Shown here: positions 1-8,354 of the stretch, one piece after another
How the letters are laid out: every line of letters starts with the position of its first letter
Position numbering within the stretch: position 1 is the first letter of the stretch
Assembly: GCF_007845675.1 (NCBI RefSeq)
Contig: NZ_VOBR01000002.1
Span: 421,321 to 485,320 of the forward strand
Direction of reading: 5' to 3'
DNA: 64,000 nt
DNA from: Lentzea tibetensis
GTDB taxonomy: Bacteria > Actinomycetota > Actinomycetes > Mycobacteriales > Pseudonocardiaceae
Program-made: the position numbers and the translations under genes
Notes under the pieces: generated by a model
What the model was told of the DNA's origin: nothing
What the model saw: only the letters and a program-made list of their open reading frames with translations
Database searches by the model: none

Positions 1-438
1 CGCGGTGAACTCGTCGAGCCCTGGGAACACCGGAACGGAGGGTTCGCAGAACACCCCGTTCGCCACGACGAGCCGGTCGAACGTCTCCGTGGCGCCGTCG
101 AACTCGAGCGTCCACCCGCCGTCCGGGCCGGGGCGTGCCGCCGTCACCTCCGTGCGGAGGCGCAGCGGGATGCGGAACGACGCGGCGTAGTCCGCGAGGT
201 AGGTCTGGATCTGGGCGCCGGTGGGCCACTCCGGGAAGTCCTCGGGCATCGGGAAGTCCGAGAACGAGTACTGGGCTTTCGGGCTCTGCGTCGTCAGGCC
301 GGGGTAGCGCCGCGTCTCGCTCCAGACACCGCCCACGTCCGGAGTCCGGTCGAAGACCTGGACGTCGTGCCCGGTCTGCCCCAGCACCTTCGCGGTGACG
401 AGTCCGGCGACGCCGGCGCCGATGACCGCGACCCTCAT
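1..438 (-). CDS. flavin-containing monooxygenase, N-terminal part (cut by window edge)
   Basis: This is the N-terminal 146 residues of an FAD/NAD(P)H-dependent monooxygenase of the FMO/Baeyer-Villiger type. The protein opens with VAVIGAGVAGL, a GxGxxG Rossmann motif for FAD at residues 3-13, followed by an acidic FDR at the end of beta-2 and a GGVW motif. The second half keeps the pattern of FMO proteins (YPGLTTQSP, then LVVANGVF). The ATG at 438 overlaps the TGA of the upstream cupin gene (ATGA), so the two are translationally coupled. Its place in an IclR-cupin-FMO unit divergent from a ring-cleavage operon suggests that it hydroxylates or oxygenates the upstream substrate of that pathway. 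The real substrate cannot be told from the sequence. The rest of the gene lies outside the window. Confidence 0.85.
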   Translation of the reverse strand, partial: MRVAVIGAGVAGLVTAKVLGQTGHDVQVFDRTPDVGGVWSETRRYPGLTTQSPKAQYSFSDFPMPEDFPEWPTGAQIQTYLADYAASFRIPLRLRTEVTAARPGPDGGWTLEFDGATETFDRLVVANGVFCEPSVPVFPGLDEFTA

Positions 439-887
439 GGCATCCGCAGTTCGATGCCGAAGTCCGCCATGACGGCCTGGATCTTGGAGATGTCCTTGGG
501 GCCGGGCGGCAGGTCCGCCAGCGCCTGGTAGTACCGCTCGAGCCCGGCGGGGGAGACCACGGAGATGACGCGTGACTCGTCGGCGTAGGGGTTGCGGAAC
601 GCGTGCACCACGTCGCGCGGCAGGAACAGGAAGTCGCCGTGCTCCAGCACGAAGTCCTCGCCGCCGAGATGGACGTCCAGGCGCCCGGAGAGGCAGATGA
701 ACGACTCGTCCTCGCGGGTGTGGACATGCGGCGGGGGACCGTCGGTCTCCGGCGGGATCGTGTACTCGAACAGCGAGTAGGCGTCGTGGGTCGACTTGCC
801 GTTGGTCTTCATCGTGATGCCCAGCCCGATCGCGGCGATCCCGTGGCCTTCGCGCGAGGGGAGCATGTAGCCACCGCCCAGTGTCAC
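435..887 (-). CDS. cupin-domain protein (cupin_2 type)
   Basis: A 150-residue single-domain cupin. The metal-binding motif 1 is visible as PPPHVHTREDESF (His, His and Glu ligands) and motif 2 as GDFLFLPRDVVHAF, which contains the fourth ligand His. A longer open frame runs to 989, but I chose the GTG at 887 because AAGGAGA lies five bases upstream, and the extra N-terminal residues look non-coding. The gene ends in an ATGA overlap with the monooxygenase downstream and follows the IclR regulator. Small cupins in such loci act as dioxygenases, isomerases or sugar/aromatic-binding proteins, and no exact activity can be assigned. A second, unrelated cupin lies in the divergent operon at 2523. Confidence 0.8.
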   Translation of the reverse strand: MTLGGGYMLPSREGHGIAAIGLGITMKTNGKSTHDAYSLFEYTIPPETDGPPPHVHTREDESFICLSGRLDVHLGGEDFVLEHGDFLFLPRDVVHAFRNPYADESRVISVVSPAGLERYYQALADLPPGPKDISKIQAVMADFGIELRMP

Positions 888-985
888 CGTGGTCTCCTTC
901 GAGTCGCCGGATGGAAGCGCGATCACAGCCTGAGGGCAGCCGAGGTGGCACGCCAAACGGCAGTCCCGCTCACCGGGACCGCACT

Positions 986-1753
986 TCACCGCCTGGTCGA
1001 GTACGCCCGCGACGCGGCAGCGGCGGCGAGCCGGACGGCGGGCCCGATCCGGTCCGCCCGCACCAGCTGCGTGGGGCCGGTGACGGACAGCGCGGCCACG
1101 ACGTCACCGAGCGGGCCGAAGATCGGGGCGGCCACGCAGCTCACGCCGATGTTGCCCTCCTCGCGGTCGACCGCCCAGCCGCGGTGCGGGATCGCCGCCA
1201 GCTCGCGCAGCACGGCGACCGAGGTGGTGAGGGTGCGCGGGGTGCGCGGCGTGAGACCCGCGGCGATGACGGCCTCGACGGTCGGCGCGTCCGAGTACGC
1301 CAGAATCGCGCGGCCCAGCGCGGAGCAGTGCGCCGGGATCATCCCGCCGACCTGCGACAGCATCGGCATCGCCCGGTGGCCGGTGATCTTCTCCACGACC
1401 AGGACCTGGGTCCCGTCGAGCACCCCGAGCTGCACCGTGGTCTTGGCCGCGCTGTGCAGGTCGTGCAGGAACGGCAGCACCGCCTCGCGGAGCTCGTGCC
1501 GCACGGGCGCCAGCCCCGAGAGCTCGAACAGCCGGTTGCCGATGCGGTACCGGTCCTTCGGTTTGTCCAGCCAGCCGAGCTGGATCATCTTGTCCGCGGT
1601 GCGGTGGGTGGTCGACCGGGGCAGGCCGCACCGCGCGACCAGCGTCGCGAGGGTGAGCTCGCGATGCGTGGCGTCGAACGCGCCGAGGATCGCCGCGGCT
1701 CGGTCGAGGCCGCCCACGGCGTCCGAAGTGCGATCCCGCTCAGCGGGACTCAT
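986..1753 (-). CDS. IclR-family transcriptional regulator
   Basis: A 255-residue IclR regulator. The N-terminal winged HTH covers about residues 10-70 (GGLDRAAAILGAF, then LVARCGLPRSTTHR as the recognition helix). The C-terminal effector domain has the usual signatures GLAPVRHEL, GGMIPAHCSALGRAILAY and GWAVDREEGNIGVSCVAAPIF. ATG at 1753 is preferred over the in-frame GTG at 1765 because GTGGAG then serves as the ribosome site. Only 38 bp separate this start from the divergent catabolic operon at 1792, so one operator in that gap probably controls both directions. IclR proteins commonly sense an aromatic acid or a ring-cleavage product. Confidence 0.93.
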   Translation of the reverse strand: MSPAERDRTSDAVGGLDRAAAILGAFDATHRELTLATLVARCGLPRSTTHRTADKMIQLGWLDKPKDRYRIGNRLFELSGLAPVRHELREAVLPFLHDLHSAAKTTVQLGVLDGTQVLVVEKITGHRAMPMLSQVGGMIPAHCSALGRAILAYSDAPTVEAVIAAGLTPRTPRTLTTSVAVLRELAAIPHRGWAVDREEGNIGVSCVAAPIFGPLGDVVAALSVTGPTQLVRADRIGPAVRLAAAAASRAYSTRR

Positions 1754-1791
1754 CGTTGGCTCCACGAGTCCATGCGTCTCAGGCTAACCCG

Positions 1792-2523
1792 GTGACCGAG
1801 ACCCTCACCCGAACCGCGTTCGTGGGCGGTGGCGCCGCCGGCATCGGACACGCCGTCGCCGAGCACCTGGCGCGTTCGGGCCACCGGATCATCATCACCG
1901 GACGCCGGGCGGACGTGCTCGAGACCGCGGCGGCCCGGCTGCGAGACCTCACCGGCGTGGACGTCAGCTCGCTGGTGGACGACATGGCCAGCCCCGAGGC
2001 CGCGGTCACCGACGTGGACGTCCTCGTGCTCAACGCGGGAGGCCCAGCGCCCGGCCGGGTCCTGGACGTGCCCGACGAGCAGTGGCGGTCGGCGTTCGAG
2101 CTGCTCCTGCTCGGGCCGTTGCGGCTGGCCCGGCTCGCGCTGCCGCACATGGCGGGCCGCGGGTTCGGCCGGGTGGTGTTCGTGACCTCGACCGCCGTGC
2201 GGCAACCGCACCCGGATCTCGCGGTGTCCGTCGTGCTGAGGTCCGCGGTCACCGCGGCGGCCAAGCTGCTGTCGCGGGAGTTCGCGGTCAAGGGCGTGAC
2301 GGTCAACTGCGTGGCACCGGGCGCCACCGACACCGCGCGCCGCAGACAGGTCCTCGCCGCCCGCGACGAGCGCGACGCCGACGACACCGCCACCATCCCG
2401 GTGGGCCGCGCGGCGCGGCCGGAGGAGATCGCGGCGGCGGTGGCGTTCCTGGCGTCCGAGGCCGCGAGCTACGTCAACGGGACCGTGTTCACGGTCGACG
2501 GTGGCAGAACGGAGACGATCTGA
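1792..2523 (+). CDS. SDR-family oxidoreductase (first gene of ring-cleavage operon)
   Basis: A 243-residue short-chain dehydrogenase/reductase. The cofactor motif is atypical (VGGGAAGIGHAVAEHLA, a GGGxxGIG variant of TGxxxGIG). The NAG motif is present as LNAGGPAPG and the C-terminal substrate loop as VNCVAPGATDTARR. Most strikingly, the YxxxK active-site tyrosine is not in place: the helix reads SVVLRSAVTAAAKLL, where SDRs normally have YxAxKAA. Either the enzyme is altered or it uses another arrangement. GTG at 1792 is the start that gives the full Rossmann N-terminus. It overlaps the next gene by one base (TGATG). In the pathway it could dehydrogenate a dihydrodiol or a side-chain alcohol. 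Confidence 0.85.
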   Translation: MTETLTRTAFVGGGAAGIGHAVAEHLARSGHRIIITGRRADVLETAAARLRDLTGVDVSSLVDDMASPEAAVTDVDVLVLNAGGPAPGRVLDVPDEQWRSAFELLLLGPLRLARLALPHMAGRGFGRVVFVTSTAVRQPHPDLAVSVVLRSAVTAAAKLLSREFAVKGVTVNCVAPGATDTARRRQVLAARDERDADDTATIPVGRAARPEEIAAAVAFLASEAASYVNGTVFTVDGGRTETI

Positions 2524-3026
2524 TGGCCGAGTCCGGACCGGACTTCAGCATGGCCGACTTCCTCGGCGCCATCTCGGACACCGTGCGGCCGAGCGCAGCC
2601 CGCCCGATCGTCGTGCGCGCCGGGGAGCTCGAGACGTTGCCCGCCGGCGAGATCCACAACCCGACCACGCTGTCGATCGCGGGAAAGCTGCCGACCGCCA
2701 CGTTCGAGATCTTCCGGCAGACCATCCCGCCGGGGTCGAGCTCGGACATGCAGCGCCACCACCACGAGACCGTGCACTTCGTGATCTCCGGCGACGGGCA
2801 CAGCGAGGTCGAGGACGAGACCGCGTCCTGGTCGGCCGGCGACTTCGTCTACACCCCGCCGTGGACGTGGCACCGCCACTACAACGACTCCGCCGAGCAC
2901 CCGGTCGAGTTCCTGACGATCGAGAACTCGCGGCTGCTGGGCCTGCTGGGCGTCGGACGACGGCAGAGCGCCGGGCTGGTGACCGTGGACGAGGCCCGCG
3001 CCCGATTTCGAGGGGACGAGACATGA
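2523..3026 (+). CDS. cupin-domain protein in ring-cleavage operon
   Basis: A 167-residue cupin. Motif 1 is seen in MQRHHHETVHFVISGDG (His cluster and a Glu/His ligand set) and motif 2 in AGDFVYTPPWTWHRHYN, a form common in gentisate/hydroxynaphthoate dioxygenase-like and ethanolamine-utilisation-like cupins. The start codon shares one base with the preceding SDR stop, and its TGA overlaps the next ATG, so it is embedded in the operon. The ring-opening enzyme of the pathway is the LigB-type protein downstream, so this cupin may be an auxiliary dioxygenase, an isomerase or a binding protein. Its function is unassigned. Confidence 0.82.
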   Translation: MAESGPDFSMADFLGAISDTVRPSAARPIVVRAGELETLPAGEIHNPTTLSIAGKLPTATFEIFRQTIPPGSSSDMQRHHHETVHFVISGDGHSEVEDETASWSAGDFVYTPPWTWHRHYNDSAEHPVEFLTIENSRLLGLLGVGRRQSAGLVTVDEARARFRGDET

Positions 3027-3892
3027 TCGATCACATCAGCATCTGGGGCGACCTGGCCGACGTCGGCCACGAACTGTCCCACGTGGACGTCGGCGGCGTC
3101 CGCACGCGAGTCCTGCGGGCGGGGGCGGGTCCCGACCTGATCCTGTTGCACGGCACGGGCGGCCACCTGGAGGCGTACTCACGGGACATCGCCGGGCTGG
3201 CCGAGGACTTCCGCGTCACCGCGTACGACATGGTCGGCCACGGCTGGTCGGACCTGCCGGACCAGCCGTACACGATCGACGTGCTGTCCGACCACCTGCT
3301 CGGCCTGATGGACGCGCTGGGCATCGAGTCCGCGCACCTGTCCGGAGAGTCGCTCGGCGGCTGGGTCGTCGCCTGGACGGCGGCGCACCACCCGAACCGG
3401 GTCGACCGGCTCGTGCTGAACACGCCCGGCAACATCGCGAACAAGCCGAAGGTGATGGCGCGGCTGCGGGAGAGCACGATGGCCGCCGTCCAGGACCCCA
3501 GCGACGAGACCGTGCGCCGGCGCGTGGAGTTCCTGTTCCACCACAAGGAGATGGTGACCGACGAGCTGGTGAACCTCAGGCGTGCGGTCTACACCCGGCC
3601 CGGCTTCGTGCGGGCGATCACGAACACGCTGGTCCTGCAGGACCCGTTGGTGCGCAAGGACTTCGCCTGGGACCCGGCCTGGGTCGGCAAGATCGGCGCG
3701 CCGACGTTGCTGCTGTGGACCGAACACGATCCCACGGGCGGGCTCGACGAGGCCGCGATGCTGCTGGACTGGCTGCCGGACGCACGCCTGCACGTGATCT
3801 CCGACGCTGGTCACTGGCCGCAGTGGGAGAAGCCGGACGAGTACCTGCGGACGCACCGCGACTTCCTGCTGCTCGGAAAGGACCCGGAATGA
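3023..3892 (+). CDS. mhpC: meta-cleavage product hydrolase (alpha/beta hydrolase, MhpC-like)
   Basis: A 289-residue alpha/beta-hydrolase of the C-C bond hydrolase group. The oxyanion-loop HGTGG is at about 43-47, the nucleophile elbow GESLGG places Ser at 110, the acid Asp lies in TEHDPTGG near 239, and the catalytic His is in AGHWPQWEKPDEY, a signature of 2-hydroxy-6-oxo-dienoate hydrolases. It should cleave the ring-opened dienoate made by the dioxygenase encoded next, giving 2-hydroxypenta-2,4-dienoate plus a carboxylic acid. Stop/start overlaps (ATGA) on both sides show tight coupling. The side-chain acid, and thus the true substrate, is not determined. Confidence 0.9.
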   Translation: MIDHISIWGDLADVGHELSHVDVGGVRTRVLRAGAGPDLILLHGTGGHLEAYSRDIAGLAEDFRVTAYDMVGHGWSDLPDQPYTIDVLSDHLLGLMDALGIESAHLSGESLGGWVVAWTAAHHPNRVDRLVLNTPGNIANKPKVMARLRESTMAAVQDPSDETVRRRVEFLFHHKEMVTDELVNLRRAVYTRPGFVRAITNTLVLQDPLVRKDFAWDPAWVGKIGAPTLLLWTEHDPTGGLDEAAMLLDWLPDARLHVISDAGHWPQWEKPDEYLRTHRDFLLLGKDPE

Positions 3893-4818
3893 GCGAGATC
3901 GTCGGCTTCGTCGGCCTGTCCCATTCCCCGTTCGCCACCCTGCTTCCGCCGCGAGACCCGGCCGAGCCGGGCGGCCGGTTCCTGGCCGACGTGGCGCGGG
4001 TGGCCGACGCCGTTGCCCGGTTGGCGCCGGACGCGATCGTCGTCATCGGCCCCGACCACTTCCACGCGAACTTCTACGACGTGATGCCGCCGTTCGCACT
4101 CGGGGTCGAGGCTGCCGTCGGTTTCGGCGACTTCGGCAGCCGGTCCGGGCCGTTGCCGATCGCGGCCGAGCTCGCGTGGCTCATCCGGGACGCGCTGGCG
4201 AGCTCCGGGTTCGACCTGTCGCTGTCCTACTCGCTCACCGTGGACCACGGTGTCGTGCAGAGCTACGAGATGGTGACCGGCGGAGCCGACATCCCGCTCG
4301 TGCCACTGGTCGTCAACACCGCCGCCCCGCCGCTGCCGAGCATGGAGCGGTGCGTCCTGCTCGGCACGGTCCTCGGCGCGGCGATCCGGCGGTCGGACTT
4401 CGCCGGACGGGTGCTCGTCGTCGCGAGCGGTGGGCTGTCGCACTGGCTGCCGTCCAACGACCCGCGCACGGTGGAGGGGGAGCGGCGTGAGGCGGTGATC
4501 CACGGGCGTCAGGACGTCCGGGCCTTCGCCGCGGCACGCGAGCCGCGGGTGCGCGCCATGGGCGGCGATCCCACCGCCCGCGTCAACGCCGTGTGGGACC
4601 GCTGGTTCCTCGACCAGCTCGTCGACGGCAACCCGACGCAGATCGCCGCACTCGGTGACGACCACCTCGAGGAGAACGCGGGCAGCGGCGGGCACGAGAT
4701 CCGGACCTGGCTGATCGGGCAGGCCGCGGTCGACGTCCCGCTCGTGTGGACCAGCTACGAGCCGGTGCCCGAGTGGATCACGGGCATGGGCATCGGGGCG
4801 ACCTTCGATGTCCGCTGA
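3889..4818 (+). CDS. mhpB: class III extradiol dioxygenase, MhpB-like (LigB superfamily)
   Basis: A 309-residue LigB-superfamily ring-cleavage dioxygenase. It matches the layout of 2,3-dihydroxyphenylpropionate 1,2-dioxygenase (about 314 residues): LSHSPF near the N-terminus supplies an iron ligand His, VVIGPDHFHANFYDVMPPF carries the second metal site and catalytic His, SLTVDHGVVQ the third region, and VVASGGLSHW a later conserved stretch. The C-terminal PEWITGMG is also typical. The reaction is Fe(II)-dependent meta cleavage of a catechol with an alkyl side chain. It sits between the hydrolase and the hydratase, in reaction order, with overlaps on both ends. Confidence 0.92.
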   Translation: MSEIVGFVGLSHSPFATLLPPRDPAEPGGRFLADVARVADAVARLAPDAIVVIGPDHFHANFYDVMPPFALGVEAAVGFGDFGSRSGPLPIAAELAWLIRDALASSGFDLSLSYSLTVDHGVVQSYEMVTGGADIPLVPLVVNTAAPPLPSMERCVLLGTVLGAAIRRSDFAGRVLVVASGGLSHWLPSNDPRTVEGERREAVIHGRQDVRAFAAAREPRVRAMGGDPTARVNAVWDRWFLDQLVDGNPTQIAALGDDHLEENAGSGGHEIRTWLIGQAAVDVPLVWTSYEPVPEWITGMGIGATFDVR

Positions 4819-5584
4819 AGCGTCCCGGCGCCTGGCCGCCGCCCGTGCGCAGCGGCGGCCCTGCGCCCCGGTCCGCGGCCTGCTCCCGGACATCGGTGCG
4901 GCGTACGCCGTCCAGTCCACCTGGGTCGCGGGCCGGGGTGCGGCGGGAGCGAAGGTCGTCGGCCGCAAGATCGGGCTCACCAACCCGGCCGTGCGCGCGC
5001 AGCTCGGCGTCGACCAGCCCGACTTCGGTGTCCTGCTGGACGACATGGGTTACCCCTCGGGCGCACGCGTCGACGTTCGCCGCACCCTGCAACCGAAGAT
5101 CGAGGCCGAGATCGCCTTCGTGCTGGCCGACGACCTCGCGGGTCCGCGGACGGGTCCGTTGGAGGTGGCCGCCGCGACCGCGTACGTCGTCGCGGCGCTG
5201 GAGATCGTGGACAGCCGGATCGCGGGCTGGGACATCAGCATCCTCGACACCGTCGCCGACAACGCCTCGGCCGGGTTGTTCGTGCTCGGCGACCAGCCCC
5301 GCCTGCTCCGCGACCTCGACCTGCGCGAGTGCACGATGACTCTGTGGCGTGGTGACGACCTCGTCTCGACCGGGGCGGGGGCCGACTGCTTCGGTGACCC
5401 GGCCGAGGCCGTCGCGTGGCTGGCGACGACGGCGCGGGAGCTCGGCAGCCCGTTGCGAGCGGGCGAGGTCGTGCTGTCCGGCGCGCTCGGTCCCGTCGTG
5501 CCGGTGCGGCCCGGTGACCGCTTCCACGCCGTGATCAGCGAGATCGGCGAGGTCTCCGTCAGCTTCACCGGAGGTGGCTCGTGA
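4808..5584 (+). CDS. mhpD: 2-keto-4-pentenoate hydratase (MhpD)
   Basis: A 258-residue member of the fumarylacetoacetate hydrolase/hydratase fold. Visible signatures are [18 protein letters not shown], the metal-binding [14 protein letters not shown] (Glu-x-Glu) and [10 protein letters not shown], followed by [16 protein letters not shown]. It adds water to 2-hydroxypenta-2,4-dienoate to give 4-hydroxy-2-oxovalerate. The start lies 11 bases inside the mhpB gene, and the end overlaps the GTG of the dehydrogenase, consistent with one transcript and coupled translation. Confidence 0.92.
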   Translation: MSAEASRRLAAARAQRRPCAPVRGLLPDIGAAYAVQSTWVAGRGAAGAKVVGRKIGLTNPAVRAQLGVDQPDFGVLLDDMGYPSGARVDVRRTLQPKIEAEIAFVLADDLAGPRTGPLEVAAATAYVVAALEIVDSRIAGWDISILDTVADNASAGLFVLGDQPRLLRDLDLRECTMTLWRGDDLVSTGAGADCFGDPAEAVAWLATTARELGSPLRAGEVVLSGALGPVVPVRPGDRFHAVISEIGEVSVSFTGGGS

Positions 5585-6510
5585 CGAAGGTGGCGGTGAT
5601 CGGCTCGGGCAACATCGGGACGGACCTCATGGTGAAGGTGCTGACACTGGGGGAGCGGCTGGAGATGGCCGCGATGGTGGGCATCGACCCCGCGTCCGAC
5701 GGCCTCGCGAAGGCCCGGCAACTGGGTGTGCCCACGACGTCCGGTGGCGTCGAAGGCCTGATCGCCATGCCGGACTTCGCCGGCATCCGGATCGTCTTCG
5801 ACGCCACCTCGGCGAAGGCGCACGAGGCCAACGCCCGTGCACTCGCGCCGCACGGTGTGCGGATGGTCGACCTGACCCCGGCCGCGCTCGGCCCGTTCGT
5901 CGTGCCCGCGGTCAACCTCGAGGACCACCTGGACGCGCCCGACATCAACATGGTCACGTGCGGAGGCCAGGCGACGATCCCGGTCGTCGCGGCGGTCGCA
6001 CGCGTGACGCCCGTGCGGTACGCCGAGATCGTCGCGTCGATCGCCTCGAAGTCCGCCGGACCGGGTACCCGCGCCAACATCGACGAGTTCACCGCGACGA
6101 CGGCCCGTGCGATCGAGGTCGTCGGTGGCGCGGCGCGCGGCAAGGCGATCATCGTCCTGAACCCGGCCGAGCCGCCGCTCATCATGCGCGACACCGTGCT
6201 CTGCCTGATCGACGACGAGGATCCCTCGGCGCACCAACGAATCCGCGCGTCGATCGGGGCGATGGTCGACGAGGTCGCGGCGTACGTGCCGGGCTACCGC
6301 CTCAAGCAGCAGGTGCAGATCACGCCGGTGACCGGTGACGTGCGCACGCTGACCGGTGGAGCGCCTGCGACCCACCAGGTGTCCGTGTTCCTCGAGGTCG
6401 AGGGCGCCGGCCACCACCTGCCCGCCTACGCGGGAAACCTGGACATCATGACCTCCGCCGCCCTGCGCGTGGCCGAGCACGTGGAGGCGACGTGTTCATC
6501 CAGGACGTGA
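5581..6510 (+). CDS. mhpF: acetaldehyde dehydrogenase, acylating (MhpF)
   Basis: A 309-residue CoA-acylating acetaldehyde dehydrogenase. The N-terminus [14 protein letters not shown] is the NAD-binding Rossmann motif. The catalytic cysteine is at about residue 127 in [13 protein letters not shown], and [21 protein letters not shown] is the conserved catalytic-domain stretch. The start is GTG at 5581 within a GTGA overlap with mhpD. It takes acetaldehyde channelled from the aldolase encoded next and makes acetyl-CoA. The two normally form a complex, and here their genes overlap by 19 bp. Confidence 0.95.
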   Translation: MTKVAVIGSGNIGTDLMVKVLTLGERLEMAAMVGIDPASDGLAKARQLGVPTTSGGVEGLIAMPDFAGIRIVFDATSAKAHEANARALAPHGVRMVDLTPAALGPFVVPAVNLEDHLDAPDINMVTCGGQATIPVVAAVARVTPVRYAEIVASIASKSAGPGTRANIDEFTATTARAIEVVGGAARGKAIIVLNPAEPPLIMRDTVLCLIDDEDPSAHQRIRASIGAMVDEVAAYVPGYRLKQQVQITPVTGDVRTLTGGAPATHQVSVFLEVEGAGHHLPAYAGNLDIMTSAALRVAEHVEATCSSRT

Positions 6511-7502
6511 CGCTGCGGGACGGCATGCACGCCGTGCGCCACCGCATCGCGCTCGACGACGTGGCGCGGATCGCGGCCGCGCTCGACGCCGCCGGGGTGG
6601 ACGGGATCGAGGTGTCCCACGGCGACGGTCTCGGTGGCGGCAGCCTCACCTGCGGACCGGGCAGCCACACCGACCGGGAGTGGATCGAGACCGCGGCCGC
6701 GGCCATCTCGCGCGCTCGCCTGACCACGCTCCTGCTACCGGGCATCGGCACCGTCGACGACCTGAGGCGCGCCAACGACCTCGGTGTCCGGTCGGTCCGC
6801 GTGGCGACCCACTGCACGGAGGCCGACATCGCCGCCGAGCACATCGCGGTGGGGCGTGGGCTCGGCATGGACGTGTCCGGGTTCCTGATGATGAGCCACC
6901 TGGCCGAGCCGGGGGAACTGGCCCGGCAGGCGAAGCTCATGGAGTCGTACGGCGCCCACTGCGTCTACGTCACGGATTCCGGTGGCCGGCTGATGATGGA
7001 CGGCGTGTGCGACCGGGTGCGCGCCTACCGCGACCTGCTCGATCCGGTGACGGAGATAGGCATTCACGCACACGAGAACCTGTCGTTGTCCGTGGCGAAC
7101 TCGATGGCGGCGGTCCAGGCGGGTGCGTCGCGCGTCGACGCCTCGCTGGCCGGGCAGGGCGCCGGGGCCGGCAACTGCCCGCTCGAGGCCTTCGTCGCGG
7201 TCGCGAACCTCAACGGCTGGCGCCACGGCTGCGACCTGTTCGCGTTGCAGGACGCCGCCGAGAACCTGGTGCGCCCGTTGCAGGACCGGCCGGTGCGGGT
7301 GGACCGGGAGACGCTGACCCTGGGCTACGCCGGCGTCTACGGCTCGTTCCTGCGGCACGTGGAGACGGCCGCCGAGCGGTACGGGGTCGACGTGCGTTCC
7401 ATTCTCGTCGAGGCGGGCAGACGGGGACTGGTCGGCGGTCAGGAGGACATGCTCGTGGACGTGGCCCTGACTCTCGCGGCGCGCCAGTCACTGGCCCGGT
7501 GA
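6492..7502 (+). CDS. mhpE: 4-hydroxy-2-oxovalerate aldolase (MhpE)
   Basis: A 336-residue DRE-TIM aldolase. The N-terminal [12 protein letters not shown] carries the conserved Arg-Asp and catalytic His. [15 protein letters not shown] gives the Mn(II)-binding His pair. [15 protein letters not shown] is the glycine-rich family signature, and a C-terminal communication domain is present. It splits 4-hydroxy-2-oxovalerate into pyruvate and acetaldehyde. The GTG start at 6492 lies within mhpF. It is the last gene of the operon, and only 21 bp separate its stop from that of a convergent TetR gene, with no obvious terminator hairpin. Confidence 0.95.
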   Translation: MFIQDVTLRDGMHAVRHRIALDDVARIAAALDAAGVDGIEVSHGDGLGGGSLTCGPGSHTDREWIETAAAAISRARLTTLLLPGIGTVDDLRRANDLGVRSVRVATHCTEADIAAEHIAVGRGLGMDVSGFLMMSHLAEPGELARQAKLMESYGAHCVYVTDSGGRLMMDGVCDRVRAYRDLLDPVTEIGIHAHENLSLSVANSMAAVQAGASRVDASLAGQGAGAGNCPLEAFVAVANLNGWRHGCDLFALQDAAENLVRPLQDRPVRVDRETLTLGYAGVYGSFLRHVETAAERYGVDVRSILVEAGRRGLVGGQEDMLVDVALTLAARQSLAR

Positions 7503-7523
7503 CACCCACACGGGATGCCACCG

Positions 7524-8243
7524 TCAGCCCCGGCGACCGATCCCGGCCGCCAGCCCGTCCAGCACCATCCCCAGGCGGCGCTCGAACACCACGTCCGGAT
7601 CGGGGAGGTCCTCGGCCTCGAGGACCAGCCGTCGCAGGTAGGGAAGTCCGCCCTCCTGCAGCAACTGCGTGATGAACGGCCCGGTGTGGCGCTGGTAGCC
7701 AGCGAAGTCCAGGCCGGTGCGCCGCTGCGCCTCGACCTCTCCCAGCTCCTGCACGACGAAGCCCCTGGTGAACTGCAGGGCGGTGGACAGCAGGTCCAGC
7801 ATCCCGTCGATGTCGAGACCGAGCCCGTCCACGCACGCCAGACCGGTTTCGAGGAACCGCCGGGCATTGGGTCCCAGGCTCGGCCGGTGCCCGAACCGGA
7901 CGATCCAGGGGTGGGCGTGGTGGAGCCTGCGCATCTCCCCGGCCAGCCGGGCGACGTCGGCGCGCCAGCTCCCGGACGGGATCCCGGTCAGGTCCAACTC
8001 GCCCAGCACCGCGTCGTACATCAGCTCGGTCAGGTCTTCCTTGCTGCCGATGTGCCGGTAGAGCGACATCGGGCTGTGGTCCATCCGCCCCGCGACCTTG
8101 CGCATCGAGACCGCGTCGACCCCGTCCTCGTCGGCCAGGGCGATCGCGGCCGTGGTGATGGCCCGGTAGTCGAGTGTGCGCGCCGGCCCACGCCCCTGGC
8201 TGGAGAGGCGTGCCCAGATGACGGGCGGCGGTTCGTCGGTCAC
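7524..8243 (-). CDS. TetR-family regulator with TetR_C_1-type domain
   Basis: A 239-residue regulator. The HTH occupies about residues 25-70 (ITTAAIALADEDG, then VSMRKVAGRMDHSPMSLYRHI). The long C-terminal domain resembles that of true tetracycline repressors (TetR_C_1), including the region GFVVQELGEVEAQRR. GTG at 8243 is preferred over the in-frame ATG at 8273 because AAGGAG lies seven bases upstream. It is divergent from a TetX-like flavin monooxygenase at 8355, and two operator-like repeats lie in the 111-bp gap. It most probably represses that gene and is released by the enzyme's substrate. Confidence 0.9.
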   Translation of the reverse strand: MTDEPPPVIWARLSSQGRGPARTLDYRAITTAAIALADEDGVDAVSMRKVAGRMDHSPMSLYRHIGSKEDLTELMYDAVLGELDLTGIPSGSWRADVARLAGEMRRLHHAHPWIVRFGHRPSLGPNARRFLETGLACVDGLGLDIDGMLDLLSTALQFTRGFVVQELGEVEAQRRTGLDFAGYQRHTGPFITQLLQEGGLPYLRRLVLEAEDLPDPDVVFERRLGMVLDGLAAGIGRRG

Positions 8244-8286
8244 GGCAGCGCTCCTTGCGTGTGTTGCGTGCATCCTACGGGCCGCA

Positions 8287-8326
8287 TACGGTGTACACGT
8301 CTAGTCGCGTACGCTGTATACGTCTA
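8287..8326. promoter_or_regulatory. tandem TetR operator-like repeats
   Basis: Two direct copies of TACGSTGTAYACGTCTA occupy 8287-8303 (TACGGTGTACACGTCTA) and 8310-8326 (TACGCTGTATACGTCTA), 23 bp apart and differing at two of 17 positions. Each is itself an imperfect dyad around TGTAYA; GTGTACAC in the first copy is a perfect palindrome. They sit between the divergent TetR gene and the TetX-like gene and would overlap promoter -10 regions. Binding by the adjacent regulator is inferred, not shown. Confidence 0.65.
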
Positions 8327-8354
8327 ACTCGTCGATCTCGTTCGAGGTGTCCCC

